Positions 44,334 to 55,451 of a stretch of DNA of 64,000 nt are shown in pieces; positions within the stretch are counted from its first letter, which is position 1, and the number at the start of each line of letters is the position of its first letter. The notes beneath the pieces were generated by a model that worked only from the letters and a program-made list of their open reading frames with translations, was not told where the DNA came from and searched no databases. This DNA comes from Isoetes taiwanensis (lineage: Eukaryota; Streptophyta; Lycopodiopsida; Isoetales; Isoetaceae), in assembly GCA_021234155.1 (NCBI GenBank), contig JAJEKV010000091.1, positions 2,857,501-2,921,500 of the forward strand, read 5' to 3'. The position numbers were made by a program, and so were the translations under genes.

Positions 44334-46239
44334 TGTTGCCCCCTAGGGCAACATACTTACTGTTGGTTCATGTATTGAAGTAGGTCAAGTTATTGTGGAA
44401 GAATTAAATAAAAAAAGAGCTTGGTAGTCAACATTGATGTGAAGGTCAAACAATATCAATCTTCAAAGGTCAACTCCCATGGAAGATGCTCTATCTGAGG
44501 TCAAAGGTATTCAAAGGATGCTTTATGAGATTCTGGGTTGTGAAGATTGGAAGATGCTTTTTGAAGTTTGGAAGACAAAGTTTGGAAGACCCCATGGTAT
44601 TTGATTCCACCTCCTAGCCATTTTTTATCCATATTCTTACCCCCATTTCGAAATTTTCCTAGTCATATTTCTCCCATGCCTATATCTCCCCATATTCACT
44701 TTTTTGCCAATCACACCATGCTTGCCTAAGTCCTTCTTTTCTAAAGGCCTTTTGTCCACCCCAAAAGATGATCTTCCCATTCCATATCTTTTCTCTCATT
44801 TTTTCCCATATTACATCCTTGCAAATGCCCCTAGCCCAATCCTTATTTGCAAATTCTTATGCCCCCTTACTTCATTTACCAAATGTGCCTAAGTACCCAT
44901 GCCACCCAAATATCCCCCATGGAATATTCCAGTCATGGTATCTACCTAGTATATTCCCCAAATTATTAGGGTTGCCATAGACCTAAATGACTTCATAATT
45001 ATTTTTATGGGTATCTTTTGAACCATGGCCTAGCTTTTCGAAATGGCTAAATACAGCATATTCTTAGTTTATACCTCCAAAAATACGGCCACCGTATCGC
45101 GGAATTTCTGGAAAAATACAGTTGAAGAACCCTAAACTTGGAAACTTGCTCGAATCACGCCGGAATTGGGATCTTAAGCTACAAAAACTACCTATTCTTG
45201 GATTCCCGCTCATTAGCATCTCATTAAGCCTAAAATTATGCCAGAATCATTAAATCTAAATCTATATACCGGGGAAACAATGACAGAAGTTTTTTGAAGG
45301 CCAGACGCATCAAAACTCAACATTGATACATGCCGAGCATGATCTGAAGACGTTTATGAAGTATCTGAGTGTTCCACAGTTCGATTTGAGAGAATTGGAC
45401 TGATATTCTTGTTATGAAATTTCTTTATGACCTCCCGAGATATTTTGATGATTGATTTATGATCCTAAGACCTTTATTCATATTGTATTACCTTCATATC
45501 AATGAAAATTGCCTGCCAAGTATCTAAAAGGTTGACTGTCATGATCTTCTAGTATTTTTGCCTCACAATCATTTTTACAGTAAGAAATTCCATCATTTTT
45601 TCTTGCATATGACCACCTGCCCTTCTTTTCCTATCACATTTGCACCTGTGTGCACAAAAAGTTCGAAAAAAAACCATTTTAAACTCGAGTTATTATTTTT
45701 TGCATTCTGTCTGACACAATTTTAGACTGTTCTTTACAAAACAGTGCCAAAAAAATAGTTTTCATGATCCAAATTTTGATTTGATTGCATGCCCCTCACC
45801 TTGGGGACCTATACTCCATCTCTGCTGTGGAATCTCTTCAAAATTCCATCTGCAACTCAAGTTACAAAATTCTGAGATCTGCCTGTAGCTTTGACTGATA
45901 TTGACCAAAAATTGACCCAACTTTGAGATCGAATATCTTGCAGACTAGAACTCAGACTTGGTCAAGATCTTCTCCCTTGTTAGCCTATAACTTTTCTGTA
46001 TAAGTCATAATGATTTGACCTTGAAAATCGATCCACCCATAAGAGCTACATCAATTTGCGTAGGGGATCCATATTCTTGAATTGGGAAAGGTATGAATGC
46101 TTGATATTTGAACCTTTTTCTTGAGAAACTCTTGTGTAGACTGATCACCTTAAGTGATCTGGAGGTTCTAACCCTAACTTGAGCATAAACTCAAGTTGGC
46201 TTCTTGTGTTTGACTCTCTAGCCAGGTTGAGGGTCAACA
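44334..46239 (+). repeat. Copy E: 5' LTR (1,906 bp)
   Basis: Starts TGTTGCCCCCTAGGGC and ends GAGGGTCAACA. By eye nearly identical over its length to 52,987-54,870, apart from one ~33-base block (44,832-44,864) missing from the 3' copy and a few small changes. TSD GGGTC flanks the element. Confidence 0.95.
46160..46169 (+). promoter_or_regulatory. Second PBS-like decamer inside the LTR
   Basis: TGGAGGTTCT, identical to the first ten bases of the true primer site 83 bases downstream. It recurs in the other LTRs (for example 40,728-40,737 minus; 54,790-54,799) with minor variants in D and F. Significance unknown. Confidence 0.5.
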
Positions 46240-46280
46240 TCTTGGAGGTTCTACCGAGATCTTCCTGGATTTCAGAACTC

Positions 46281-47519
46281 ATGGCTCCAAAGCAAAAATT
46301 TCCAGCAGAACAAGAACCATTAGAAGATATTGATGCACCAGATCATTGCAGAGAAAGGCCATTGCCTTCAAGTTTCTCGACTAGCCTGCTTCAAAACATG
46401 CCATACCAATTCGAGTTGAATGTTCCTGTTCCTTTGCCTACTTTTGATTCTAGTATGACTGCTAACAACTTTTTGAGAATATTTGAGGATTATTACAGGG
46501 ATTATGGTTTCAAGAAAGGCTGCAAGCTTTCAGAGTTTGAAAAATGCTTCAAAGAAGAGAGTGAAGCTGGTACTTGGTTAACTTATGAAAAGTTAATGGG
46601 TACCACTTCATGGGATGAACTCGTCAAGAAGTTCCTAGATAGATTTGGTAAATTAGCTGCTCCAAAGGATTTGGTTAATGAGTTGCAAGGTTTCTCTATA
46701 CATGCAGGAGAAAGTGTGAATCGGTACAAAGAAAGGTTTAGCACATTTATGAGCAGGTGTCAAAGAGTACAAGTTACAATCCCAACCCTTTTTTTTTGAA
46801 TTCTTTGCTTTCATCAATGGTTTGGAAAGAAGACCGGATATCCAAAGAAAGGCGCTCAAGATCCAAGTCTTTGAAGGATTTGATTCTATATACAAAGTTT
46901 TTGCCAAAACCACTGACCTAACTCAGATGCTATCTACTTTGCCTGACAAGCATCATGTTTCTCACCATAGCCATGATCCTTTCTACCCTGATGCTTCTGA
47001 TGCACATTATGATCATCACCCTTCTATTCCAGTTTATGCCATCTGAGAAAAAAAAAAAAGAAATCTAAAGAGGAGGAAGCAAATTCTCAAGTTGCAGAGG
47101 TCAAGTCGGACCTATCTAAGGTTACTGAAGCTTTAGCAAAAATAACCAAACAATTGGTTGAACTCAAGGCTGCAAGAACATGTAAAACTTACCCTGAATG
47201 TATTCATTGCAATAGGAATTCTCATCCATCAGAAATTTGCTATTGGCAAGTGTGTCCCAAATGCAATAGAAAAGGCCACTTTGGAAAGGAATGTCCTGTT
47301 TGTTCTTTTTATAAAGAAGTTGGCGATATTGATGTTAGGTGTGCTGTTAAGGAATATTTTGCTAAGCAGGAAAAAGAAAAGAGACCCGAGCCTAAACCTC
47401 CTGTGACATTTGCTGAACCAAGTACCTCTATAAGATTTATTCAAGCTCTGAAGCTCCCAAATGAAGAAGTTATGGTGGTGCAAACTAGAAGCATGAATGA
47501 AGCTCATGTACATCTTTGA
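46281..47519 (+). pseudogene. Copy E: gag with zinc knuckles
   Basis: MAPKQKFPAEQEPLEDIDAP starts at 46,281. Capsid blocks MPYQFELNVPVPLPTFDSSM, CKLSEFEKCFKEES, SIHAGESVNRYKERFSTFM, then a frameshift at about 46,795 in a T run. ERRPDIQRKALKIQ, HDPFYPDASDAHYDHHPSIP and a stop at 47,044 in an A run follow. Then a predicted helix, knuckle 1 (CIHCNRNSHPSEIC), knuckle 2 (CPKCNRKGHFGKEC) and a mutated knuckle 3 (CSFYKEVGDIDVRC). It ends with VMVVQTRSMNEA and a stop at 47,517. Confidence 0.9.
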
Positions 47520-48225
47520 ACCAAGTAGGCATTCTCTTGCGGGGTCTTCACCACCTATAGTGGAAGCACCTGCTCAAATCATAGCTCCACCTCCTCAGCA
47601 AAAATATGGTAAGAAAGATCAAGACTTTGATGAGGTTGATGTTTTGCTTAAAAATTCCAAAGTGAGTGTGGATCTTTTCACATTGCTAAAAGATTGCACC
47701 GAGCTATAGAAAAAGAGTACTGCAGCAAACTGGTGGTGAGATATTAAATGCTTGTGTGAATTTTATCGATGCCACTAACCTTGTTCTAGCAGAATGAAGA
47801 AGACCCCGATGCATTCACATGTTGACTACTTTAGGGGTTATACCTTCTCAAATGTGTTACTTGATGGGGGATCCCCTAAATATCATGCCATATCATATTA
47901 TGAAAAATGTGGTTTCGAGGTGGATAAGAAAGCTTCTATACTATTAAGATCTTTTTATAATGCTAAGATCACCCCTATTGGTGTGGTAACTAAAGTGCCT
48001 GTTAATACATAGGGTATAACTGTAGCTGCTAATTTTATTGTAGTAGCTTTTGAAGACATAGGGGATGAGTCTGATATCTATGATTTACTTTTAGGGAGAA
48101 GGTGGTTAGCCACTGTGGATGCTAGACCAGTCTGGTCTTAAGGGAGATGTACCATCTCCAATGGTTCTCAAACTGCTACAATCTATAATCAAGATGGCTC
48201 CTATGGCTCCAATGAAAAGGTAAAC
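47520..48225 (+). pseudogene. Copy E: protease
   Basis: KNSKVSVDLFTLLKDC, a frameshift, TFSNVLLDGGSP (active-site D at about 47,865) with a one-base shift just after, SFYNAKITPIGVVTKVPVN, VAANFIVVAFEDIGDESDIY and DLLLGRRWLATVDARPVWS. The D-G-G-S loop and the LLGRRWL segment match the protease of B and F. Confidence 0.85.
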
Positions 48226-48880
48226 TTTATTAAGGAAATGCTAATTGAAGAACCTTTGGGATCTTCTGAGAATAAAAATACAAGACCAAGGAAATATGAA
48301 ATGGTCCCTCTCATTATGGAATGTGCACTCCCCAACAAACAAGGGCCATTAGGATTCTTATGGTTTGATGGAGGTATTTCTAAAAAACTAAATATTGCAT
48401 CATCTGCTGCTATTCTGAAAGATTCCTCTCATAAACTTTTAGCTAAAGTAGGAAGAATCTTCCCCCAAATTACATCTAATGTAGCAGAATATAAGGCTTT
48501 GATTGCAGGTCTTCAGGAAGCCAAAGCTATGGATATTGCCAACATTCACATTTATGGTGACTCACAATTAATTTGTAGACAAGTTTCAAGAAACTACCAA
48601 AAAAAAATGCAGATATGGAGCTCTTAAAAAATCAAGTAATGGGAGTACTTTCGAGTTTTGCTTCATGGGAGATTACTCACATACCAAGAGAGAAAAATGT
48701 GGAAGCTAATGCCCTGTGCAGAGAAACTCTCACGTCACATCTAACTGAGGGAGCTATTCCAGAGAAAGACCTTGATGCTAGTGAGGTAAAGGCCCTTTGT
48801 CCTATTCTAACCATTAATGCATCAGAGGAAAAGGATACTGAAGAGATCACCATCACAAAAAATGGTAAGACTAGAACCCT
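48226..48880 (+). pseudogene. Copy E: upstream RNase H domain (aRH), before RT
   Basis: Nearly continuous frame. Asp at 48,367 in LWFDGGISKKLN, Glu at 48,487 in SNVAEYKALIAGLQEA, Asp at 48,559 in NIHIYGDSQLICRQV, then one-base loss at about 48,600, NADMELLKNQVMGVL, SWEITHIPREKNVEANALC. The fourth position is Asn (AAT at 48,718) where B has Asp and the family expects AD.L. The domain belongs to the plant-type/archaeal RNase H group known as the second RNase H of Tat elements, but here it lies N-terminal to RT. Confidence 0.9.
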
Positions 48881-49850
48881 TTTTGTTGGAGATTTAATTG
48901 AATACCAAAATAGGGAGAATATACAAACGTTCTTTGAAGAAAGGAAGGATGTGTTTGCCTGGGATTATTCTGAGCTTACTGGTATTAAAGCTGAGGTATG
49001 CCAATTTGAAATCAAGATTAAAGAAGGATGTAAACCTGTTTTTCAAAAACTGAGAAGAATTAATGCTTTATTAATGGGATTGATCAAAGATGAGTTGGAT
49101 AAAATGCTAGATGCAGGTGTTATTATTAAAATCATTAATCCAGAATGGGTATCTTGCATTGTAGCTGTAGAAAAAAAAAAGTGGTGCCTTAAGGATTTGC
49201 ATTGATTATCGAGATCTCAACAAAGCTACCATCAAGGACTGCTATCCCTTGCCTTTTTTAGAAGAAATTTTATATCTTTGTGCTTGGGAAAGAGGTGTAC
49301 TCATTTCTAGATGGATTTTCAGGATTTAATCAAATTGGCATTAAGGAAGAAGATCAACCCAAGACCTCTTTTATTACCCCTTGGGGAACTTATGCAATGA
49401 AGAGAATGCCTTTTGGATTAATGAATGCACACCGCTACTTTCGAGAGAGAGCTATGGGCGTTATTTTTTTAGGCCTATGTCTCCTCAAGAATTGAGTTTA
49501 TTTGGATGACCTACGCTTAGGATCTCACCCTACTAATCATTTGGAATTACTTGCAAAAATATGCTCTTTGTGTAGGGAATGGAGTCAACCTTAACCCAAA
49601 GAAATGTATTTTTTTTGCATCCAAAGGGCAACTTTTGGGGCATGAGGTGTCCAACAATGGTATACAAGTGGCACAAGAAAAGGTTGAAGCCCTCAAAAAG
49701 CTGGTACCCCCCAAAAATCTGAAGCAGGTCAAAAGTTTTATTGGCATGACTAGTTTTCTTAGGATGTATATTCCTAATTTTGCTCACATTATAAGTCCTA
49801 TTTCTAAGTCGACAAGGATAGGGTGGGATTTCTAAATCGAGAGCAAGTAT
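48881..49850 (+). pseudogene. Copy E: reverse transcriptase
   Basis: TLFVGDLIEYQNRENIQTFF, FAWDYSELTGIKAEVCQFEI, KPVFQKLRRI, LDAGVIIKIINPEWVSC, then a frameshift in an A run (49,173), [51 protein letters not shown] at 49,499-49,510, NPKKCIFFASKGQLLGHEV, KSFIGMTSFLRMYIPNFAH. The palm catalytic motif is intact, but at least four frame breaks prevent translation. Confidence 0.9.
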
Positions 49851-50800
49851 GTCCCTGTCACATGGTCATCAGATTGCCAAGAGTCTTTTGAGTTGCTTAT
49901 AAAGTCCATTTGTGAGGCTACTCTTTTAAAAAAACCTGATTTGGACAAGCCATTTGAGGTCTATATTACCATCACTAAAAAGGCCATAGGTCTAGCTATT
50001 CTGCAGGACAAGCACACCATAGCTTTTGCCAGCAAACAGTGAAGTTCAACTGAAGAAAAGTACACGAGAATGGAGAAAGTCTTTCTTTGCTCTTATGTTC
50101 CTCATTGACAGACAAGGTCACTTACTATTGAAGAGTTCTGTTCAAGTTTATATGAAGCAAAATCCAACGGGGTTGTTATTTGGTTGGCGCTTGGGCTTAT
50201 TGGAAACCCGGTGCCCTCCGCGGTCCCGCCTTCTGCCGAATCGTTGCTATGGGGTTTTGGGACTCTACGTTTTACGGGGCAGCTCTTATGGTCTAGTGGT
50301 TTGATCGAGTTACTCGAGGAAGTTACACACGGGATCTGCATCAGCATCTATTTGCCTTTGGTTTCGGTGAGAGGATGGAGGTTTAGCGGCGTGCATGAGT
50401 ACCGATTACTCGGCACCTAGGCTGTGAAGAGGTTACGGTTGAGCGTTTGTTGAAGTTACCGTTTGTTGGAGGTATGCTTGTTGCTTTTGCGGCGGCATAG
50501 CTTTGGATCTGTGGTCATCAAAAGCGGTTTTTCCCCAGTGGGGTTTTAATCCGGGCCATGGTGCTCCGCGAACCGGCCCATGCAATGTATTTTTGTTTTC
50601 TTTGTACTTGTGGTCGCATGTCCTTCGTGACGCTGCCTTTGTGGTGCGACGTAAAAATATACTTCCTTCCTTCCTTCCTTCCTTCTAAACCAAAAATTCA
50701 AAGGTGGGCTTGCAAGCTACAAACTTTTGATATTTCCATAAAGGAGTTACATCAGGTGAAGAGTCCCAGTCTTTATTTACCTTACATTTTCTTTGATCAT
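49851..50800 (+). pseudogene. Copy E: degenerate gypsy RNase H, interrupted
   Basis: KPFEVYITITKKAIGLAILQ, QDKHTIAFASKQ, YTRMEK, HLLLKSSVQVYMKQNPTG, interrupted at about 50,191-50,687 by a foreign GC-rich segment, then IQRWACKLQTFDISIKELHQ. The canonical TDAS and TDH Asp residues are T and K. Confidence 0.85.
50191..50687 (+). mobile_element. GC-rich ~0.5-kb insertion with CTTC tail
   Basis: Sequence unlike its AT-rich surroundings and absent from the other copies. It begins near TTGGCGCTTGGGCTTATTGG, contains GTCTAGTGGTTTGATCGAG (A-box-like) and ends GCGACGTAAAAATATA then (CTTC)n. The GACGT-AATAAAT-(CTTT)n end resembles the tail at 12,270-12,305, so a SINE-like retroposon is likely. About ten host bases are missing at the site and no clear target duplication was found. 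Confidence 0.55.
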
Positions 50801-52145
50801 GAGGATGCAGTAGAAGTTGTTGACTTTGTGGATGCCTTAGCTTATTTGCAGGCAAAGGATGAAGAGCAGGACCAACAGGATTGGCAGCTACCTATAAAGA
50901 ATTTTCTACAATTCAAGGAAATGCCCTCAGGGTTGACTTCGAGCCAGCAAAGGAGATTTAAAGAAAAATGTAGGCAATTTAAAATGATTAATGATGTTTT
51001 ATGTAAAGTCAACAGGGATGGACTATTGCTGAGGTGTGTCAATGAGGAAGAATGCGCTTTCGATCATTAGAGAAATGCATGAAGGAGTATGTGGAGGCCA
51101 TTTTCTTTGGAGATACTATCGCCAAGAAAATTCTCAGTCGAGGATATTATTGGCCTACAATATTTAAAGATTGTTATCTTTGCTATAAAATCTTGCCATA
51201 AGTGTCGGATATTTGGCAAAGGATCCTCCTCCGGTGCATTAAATCCTATCATTTCTCGGGGCCCTTCAAATATGGGGCTGGATTATATTGGCCCTATTAA
51301 CCCCTCTTAGCAGGGGACAACATCAACACATTATTGTAGCCACAGTTATTTTACTAAGTGGCGAAGCAATTCCTTTAAGATGGGCCAATGCTATTACAAC
51401 AGCAAAGTTTCTACATGAATATATTTGTGCACGGTTTGGTATCCCCTACAATTGCATTCTCGATAGGGGTACTCCATTTGTGAATGAAGTTATTGCTAAT
51501 CTGTTGACTATTCTTAAGGTCAAACATACTAAGAGCTCCTCCTACTATCCTCAAGGTAATGGTCAAGGAGAAGCTACTAACAAAGTTTTGAAAAGCATTT
51601 TGCGAGAAAAAAAGTGGATGATAATCAAAAGGATTGGCATGTCAAAGCGGTGGATGCTCTATGGGCTTATAGAGTCACTATTAAAGCAAAGACAAAGTAT
51701 ATGGCATTGAAGCGTGCTTCCAAGAGAACTTGAGCTTCCATCTCTCGAGGTTAGCCCATAAGTTGTGTTTGTCTTTTGAATATGCTTGCTGAGGAAAGAT
51801 TTGGACACTTATACGCATTTAGAAGAATATAGAATGGAAGCCGAGAATGCTAATCTGCTAAAAAAGCCAAGGATTTGGCTGCTTTCAAAGCTGCTCATAA
51901 AATACAAAGGGACTTTCAAGGCTGGAGAGTTAGTTCTAAAATGGAATAAATCAAGGAAAGACTTCGGCTAGTAAGTTTGAAAATCTTTGGGAGGGTCCCT
52001 ATGAGGTGTTAGAACACAGCAGGCACCAATTCTTATTGGTTAAAGGAATTAACTTCAAAGATGTCACTTCCAAATCCTATCAACACTATTCACACGAAAG
52101 GTACTAGGATCGACACATATGCTTGTCCCTTTTATGCTCTAGAAC
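50801..52145 (+). pseudogene. Copy E: integrase
   Basis: Linker, then MHEGVCGGHFLW zinc-binding part, SCHKCRIFGK, MGLDYIGPINPS, LDRGTPFVNEVIANLLTIL, SSSYYPQGNGQGEATNKVLK, a shift at about 51,610, LEEYRMEAENANLL, FKAGELVLKWNKSRKD, and a frame-shifted EGPYEV. D-D-E residues are present. The first zinc-binding block is split by a one-base shift near 51,060. Confidence 0.85.
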
Positions 52146-52986
52146 TTAGATAAGTTAGAATTAAAGATAAATATTAGATAGGTTAGATTTCACTTTGTCT
52201 TAAATTTAGAACTAATGTCTTCGTTGAGTTTATGTTTCTTGATTAGCGATTATGAAGGATGAGCTATCAAAGCGACTTCGGGACAAGGATTTTTATTAAT
52301 TGCCAAGTGTCATTTTGGGGGAGCACCCTTCTTCCATCTTCATTCATCTGTCTCATTGTGGTCTTGCCCTCCATTTTAGCCATGAATTCCTCATTTTATT
52401 TCCCTAAATGTGCACTCTGCAAATTGACTTCACCATCATGGCGAGTTGCAAAGATCAAGATTAATTTGTTTGTATGTTTCCATGACAGGTGCACCCTTTC
52501 TCCATCTTTATTCATCTGCCATAAGTGGTCCTGCTATCCATTTAAACTCCTTATTCTTGTTTTCATTCCTAAAAGGAAGCACTCTGCAATTCAGCTTCAC
52601 CATCATGGCAGAGTTGCATTTTTAAGGATCAGGGAAGCATACATTTTCTTGTTTTGGCGAGATCTCAACTTTTGCACATTCACTTCACCCTCTTACACTC
52701 CATTTCTATTATCACCTTACCATATTCACACTTATTCTTGCCTTTTCTTTTCACACATTTTCTTGTTTTACCTCATCTCATACACTCCATTTCTATCACT
52801 ATCTTATTATATTCACACTCATTCTCACCCCTCACTCACATCCTCTCACCACCATATTCATCTCTATTCCATCAACACTTGCACTTCACACCCTCTTCCC
52901 ACCAAAATCCTCACCTAGACACTTTGGTACAAAGTTGAAGACCCCTTATGGCTGAGGGGACCAGCCATTTTCTTGTTTTGGCGAGA
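52146..52986 (+). repeat. Copy E: 3' untranslated region
   Basis: Two ~165-bp modules (52,318-52,450; 52,488-52,615), each ending TTCACCATCATGGC(A)GAGTTGCA. A CAC/TCAT-rich tract is flanked by direct repeats of TTTTCTTGTTTTGGCGAGAT (52,641 and 52,970). The second of these abuts the LTR. Confidence 0.65.
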
Positions 52987-54870
52987 TGTTGCCTCCAAAG
53001 GGCAACATACTAACTGTTGGTTCATGTATTGAAGTAGGTCAAGTTATTGTGGAAGAATTAAATAAAAAAAGAGCTTGGTAGTCAACATTGATGTGAAGGT
53101 CAAACAATATCAATCTTCAAAGGTCAACTCCCATGGAAGATGCTCTATCTGAGGTCAAAGGTATTCAAAGGATGCTTTATGAGATTCTGGGTTGTGAAGA
53201 TTGGAAGATGCTTTTTGAAGTTTGGAAGACAAAGTTTGGAAGACCCCATGGTATTTGATTCCACATCCTAGCCATTTTTTATCTATATTCTTACCCCCAT
53301 TTCGAAATTTTCCTAGTCATATTTCTCCCATGCCTATATCTCCCCATATTCACTTTTTTGCCAATCACACCATGCTTGCCTAAGTCCTTCTTTTCTAAAG
53401 GCCTTTTGTCCACCCCAAAAGATGATCTTCCCATTCCATATCTTTTCTCTCATTTTTTCCCATATTACATCCTTGCAAATGCCCCTCTTACTTCATTTAC
53501 CAAATGTGCCTAAGTACCCATGCCACCCAAATATCCCCCATGGAATATTCCAGTCATGGTATCAACCTAGTATATTCCCCAAATTATTAGGGTTGCCATA
53601 GACCTAAATGACTTCATAATTATTTTTTTGGGTATCTTTTGAACCATGGCCTAGCTTTTCGAAATGGCTAAATACAGCATATTCTTAGTTTATACCTCCA
53701 AAAATACGGCCACCGTATCGTGGAATTTCTGGAAAAATACAGTTGAAGAACCCTAAACTTGGAAACTTGCTCGAATCACGCCGGAATTGGGATCTTAAGC
53801 TACAAAAACTACCTATTCTTGGATTCCCGCTCATTAGCATCTCATTAAGCCTAAAATTAAGTCCTAAGATGCCGGAATCCTTAAATCTAAATCTATATAC
53901 CGGGGAAACAATGACATAAGTTTTTTGAAGGCCCAGACGCATCAAACCTCAACATTGATACATGCTGAGCATGATCTGAAGACGTTTATGAAGTATCTGA
54001 GTGTTCCACATTTCGATTTGAGAAAATTGGACTGATATTCTTGTTATGAAATTTCTTTATGACCTCCCGAGATATTTTGATGTTTGATTTATGATCCTAA
54101 GACCTTTATTCATATTGTATTACCTTCATATCAATGAAAATTGTCTGCCAAGTATCTAAAAAGTTGACTGTCATGATCTTCTAGTATTTTTGCCTCACAA
54201 TCATTTTTACAGTAAGAAATTCCATCATTTTTTCTTGCATATGACCACCTGCCCTTCTTTTTCTATCACATTTGCACCTGTGTGCACAAAAAGTTCGAAA
54301 AAAAACCATTTTAAACTCGAGTTATTATTTTTTGCATTCTATCTGACACAATTTTAGACTGTTCTTTACAAAACAGTGCCAAAAAAATAGTTTTCATGAT
54401 CCAAATTTTGATTTGATTGATGCCCCTCACCTTGGGGACCTATACTCCATCTCTGCTGTGGAATCTCTTCAAAATTCCATTTGCAACTCAAGTTACAAAA
54501 TTCTGAGATCTGCATGTAGCTTTGACTGATATTGACCAAAAATTGACCCAACTTTGAGATCGAATATCTTGCAGACTAGAACTCAGACTTGGTCAAGATC
54601 TTCTCCCTTGTTAGCCTATAACTTTTCTGTACAAGTCATAATGATTTGACCTTGAAAATCAATCTACCCATAAGAGCTACATCAATTTGAGTAGGGGATC
54701 CATATTCTTGAATTGGGAAAGGTATGAATGCTTGATATTTGAACCTTTTTCTTGAGAAACTCTTGTGTAGACTGATCACCTTAAGTGATCTGGAGGTTCT
54801 AACCCCAACTTGAGCATAAACTCAAGTTGGCTTCTTGTGTTTGACTCTCTAGCCAGGTTGAGGGTCAACA
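52987..54870 (+). repeat. Copy E: 3' LTR (1,884 bp)
   Basis: Starts TGTTGCCTCCAAAGGGC and ends GAGGGTCAACA, followed by GGGTC, the right target duplication. Confidence 0.95.
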
Positions 54871-55451
54871 GGGTCCTTCCCGTATATGGGGCGTGAAGGA
54901 TAGGGTCCTCCCCGTAGGCATTGACTAGAGGTGCTTTTCCTATCATGCATTCCTGAATGGCCTCTTATCTCTCGAGGTCGTCTACTTCTATGAGACAGAA
55001 GTAGACTTTCTAATCTACCTTCCAACTCATCCAAGCGGAACCGCGGTCATGCCTACCTTGACATTACACCATGTCCTAGAGATCACCGTAGTGGTCTCAT
55101 CATCGGTAACAATGCATGCAACCCATACCAAGCATAGGTTGCATGCGTAGATTAATTAACTACACAAGACATTAATCTACACAAATCGACATGCCGATGA
55201 TTTCTTAGGAGATGACCTTGCGGTCCCTATTGCTCCATAAACCTGTGGGTCTTGCTTTATTAGATCCTTCTTAAGTACCCATGTCGTCTTTCCACCGGCA
55301 AGTGTTTCCACTTGACCAAATATTGGAAAAACTTGATCTCCTTGTTTTATTGAAGGCTTTATCAAGAATCAATTCTCGGAACTATTTCCACTTTGCTCTT
55401 CTCATTTCCAACAACGTTAGGGTGTCCAAGACTGCCTCGGATTAGGATTAT
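54871..55451 (-). other. Element G interior, part 2
   Basis: Continuation of 43,890-44,333 before insertion of E. On the minus strand 55,365-55,177 is an open stretch (MIKPSIKQGDQVFPIFGQVE, TLAGGKTTWVLKKDLIKQD) that could be the end of a gypsy integrase, but no motif is decisive. It is cut by the F LTR at 55,452. Confidence 0.4.
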
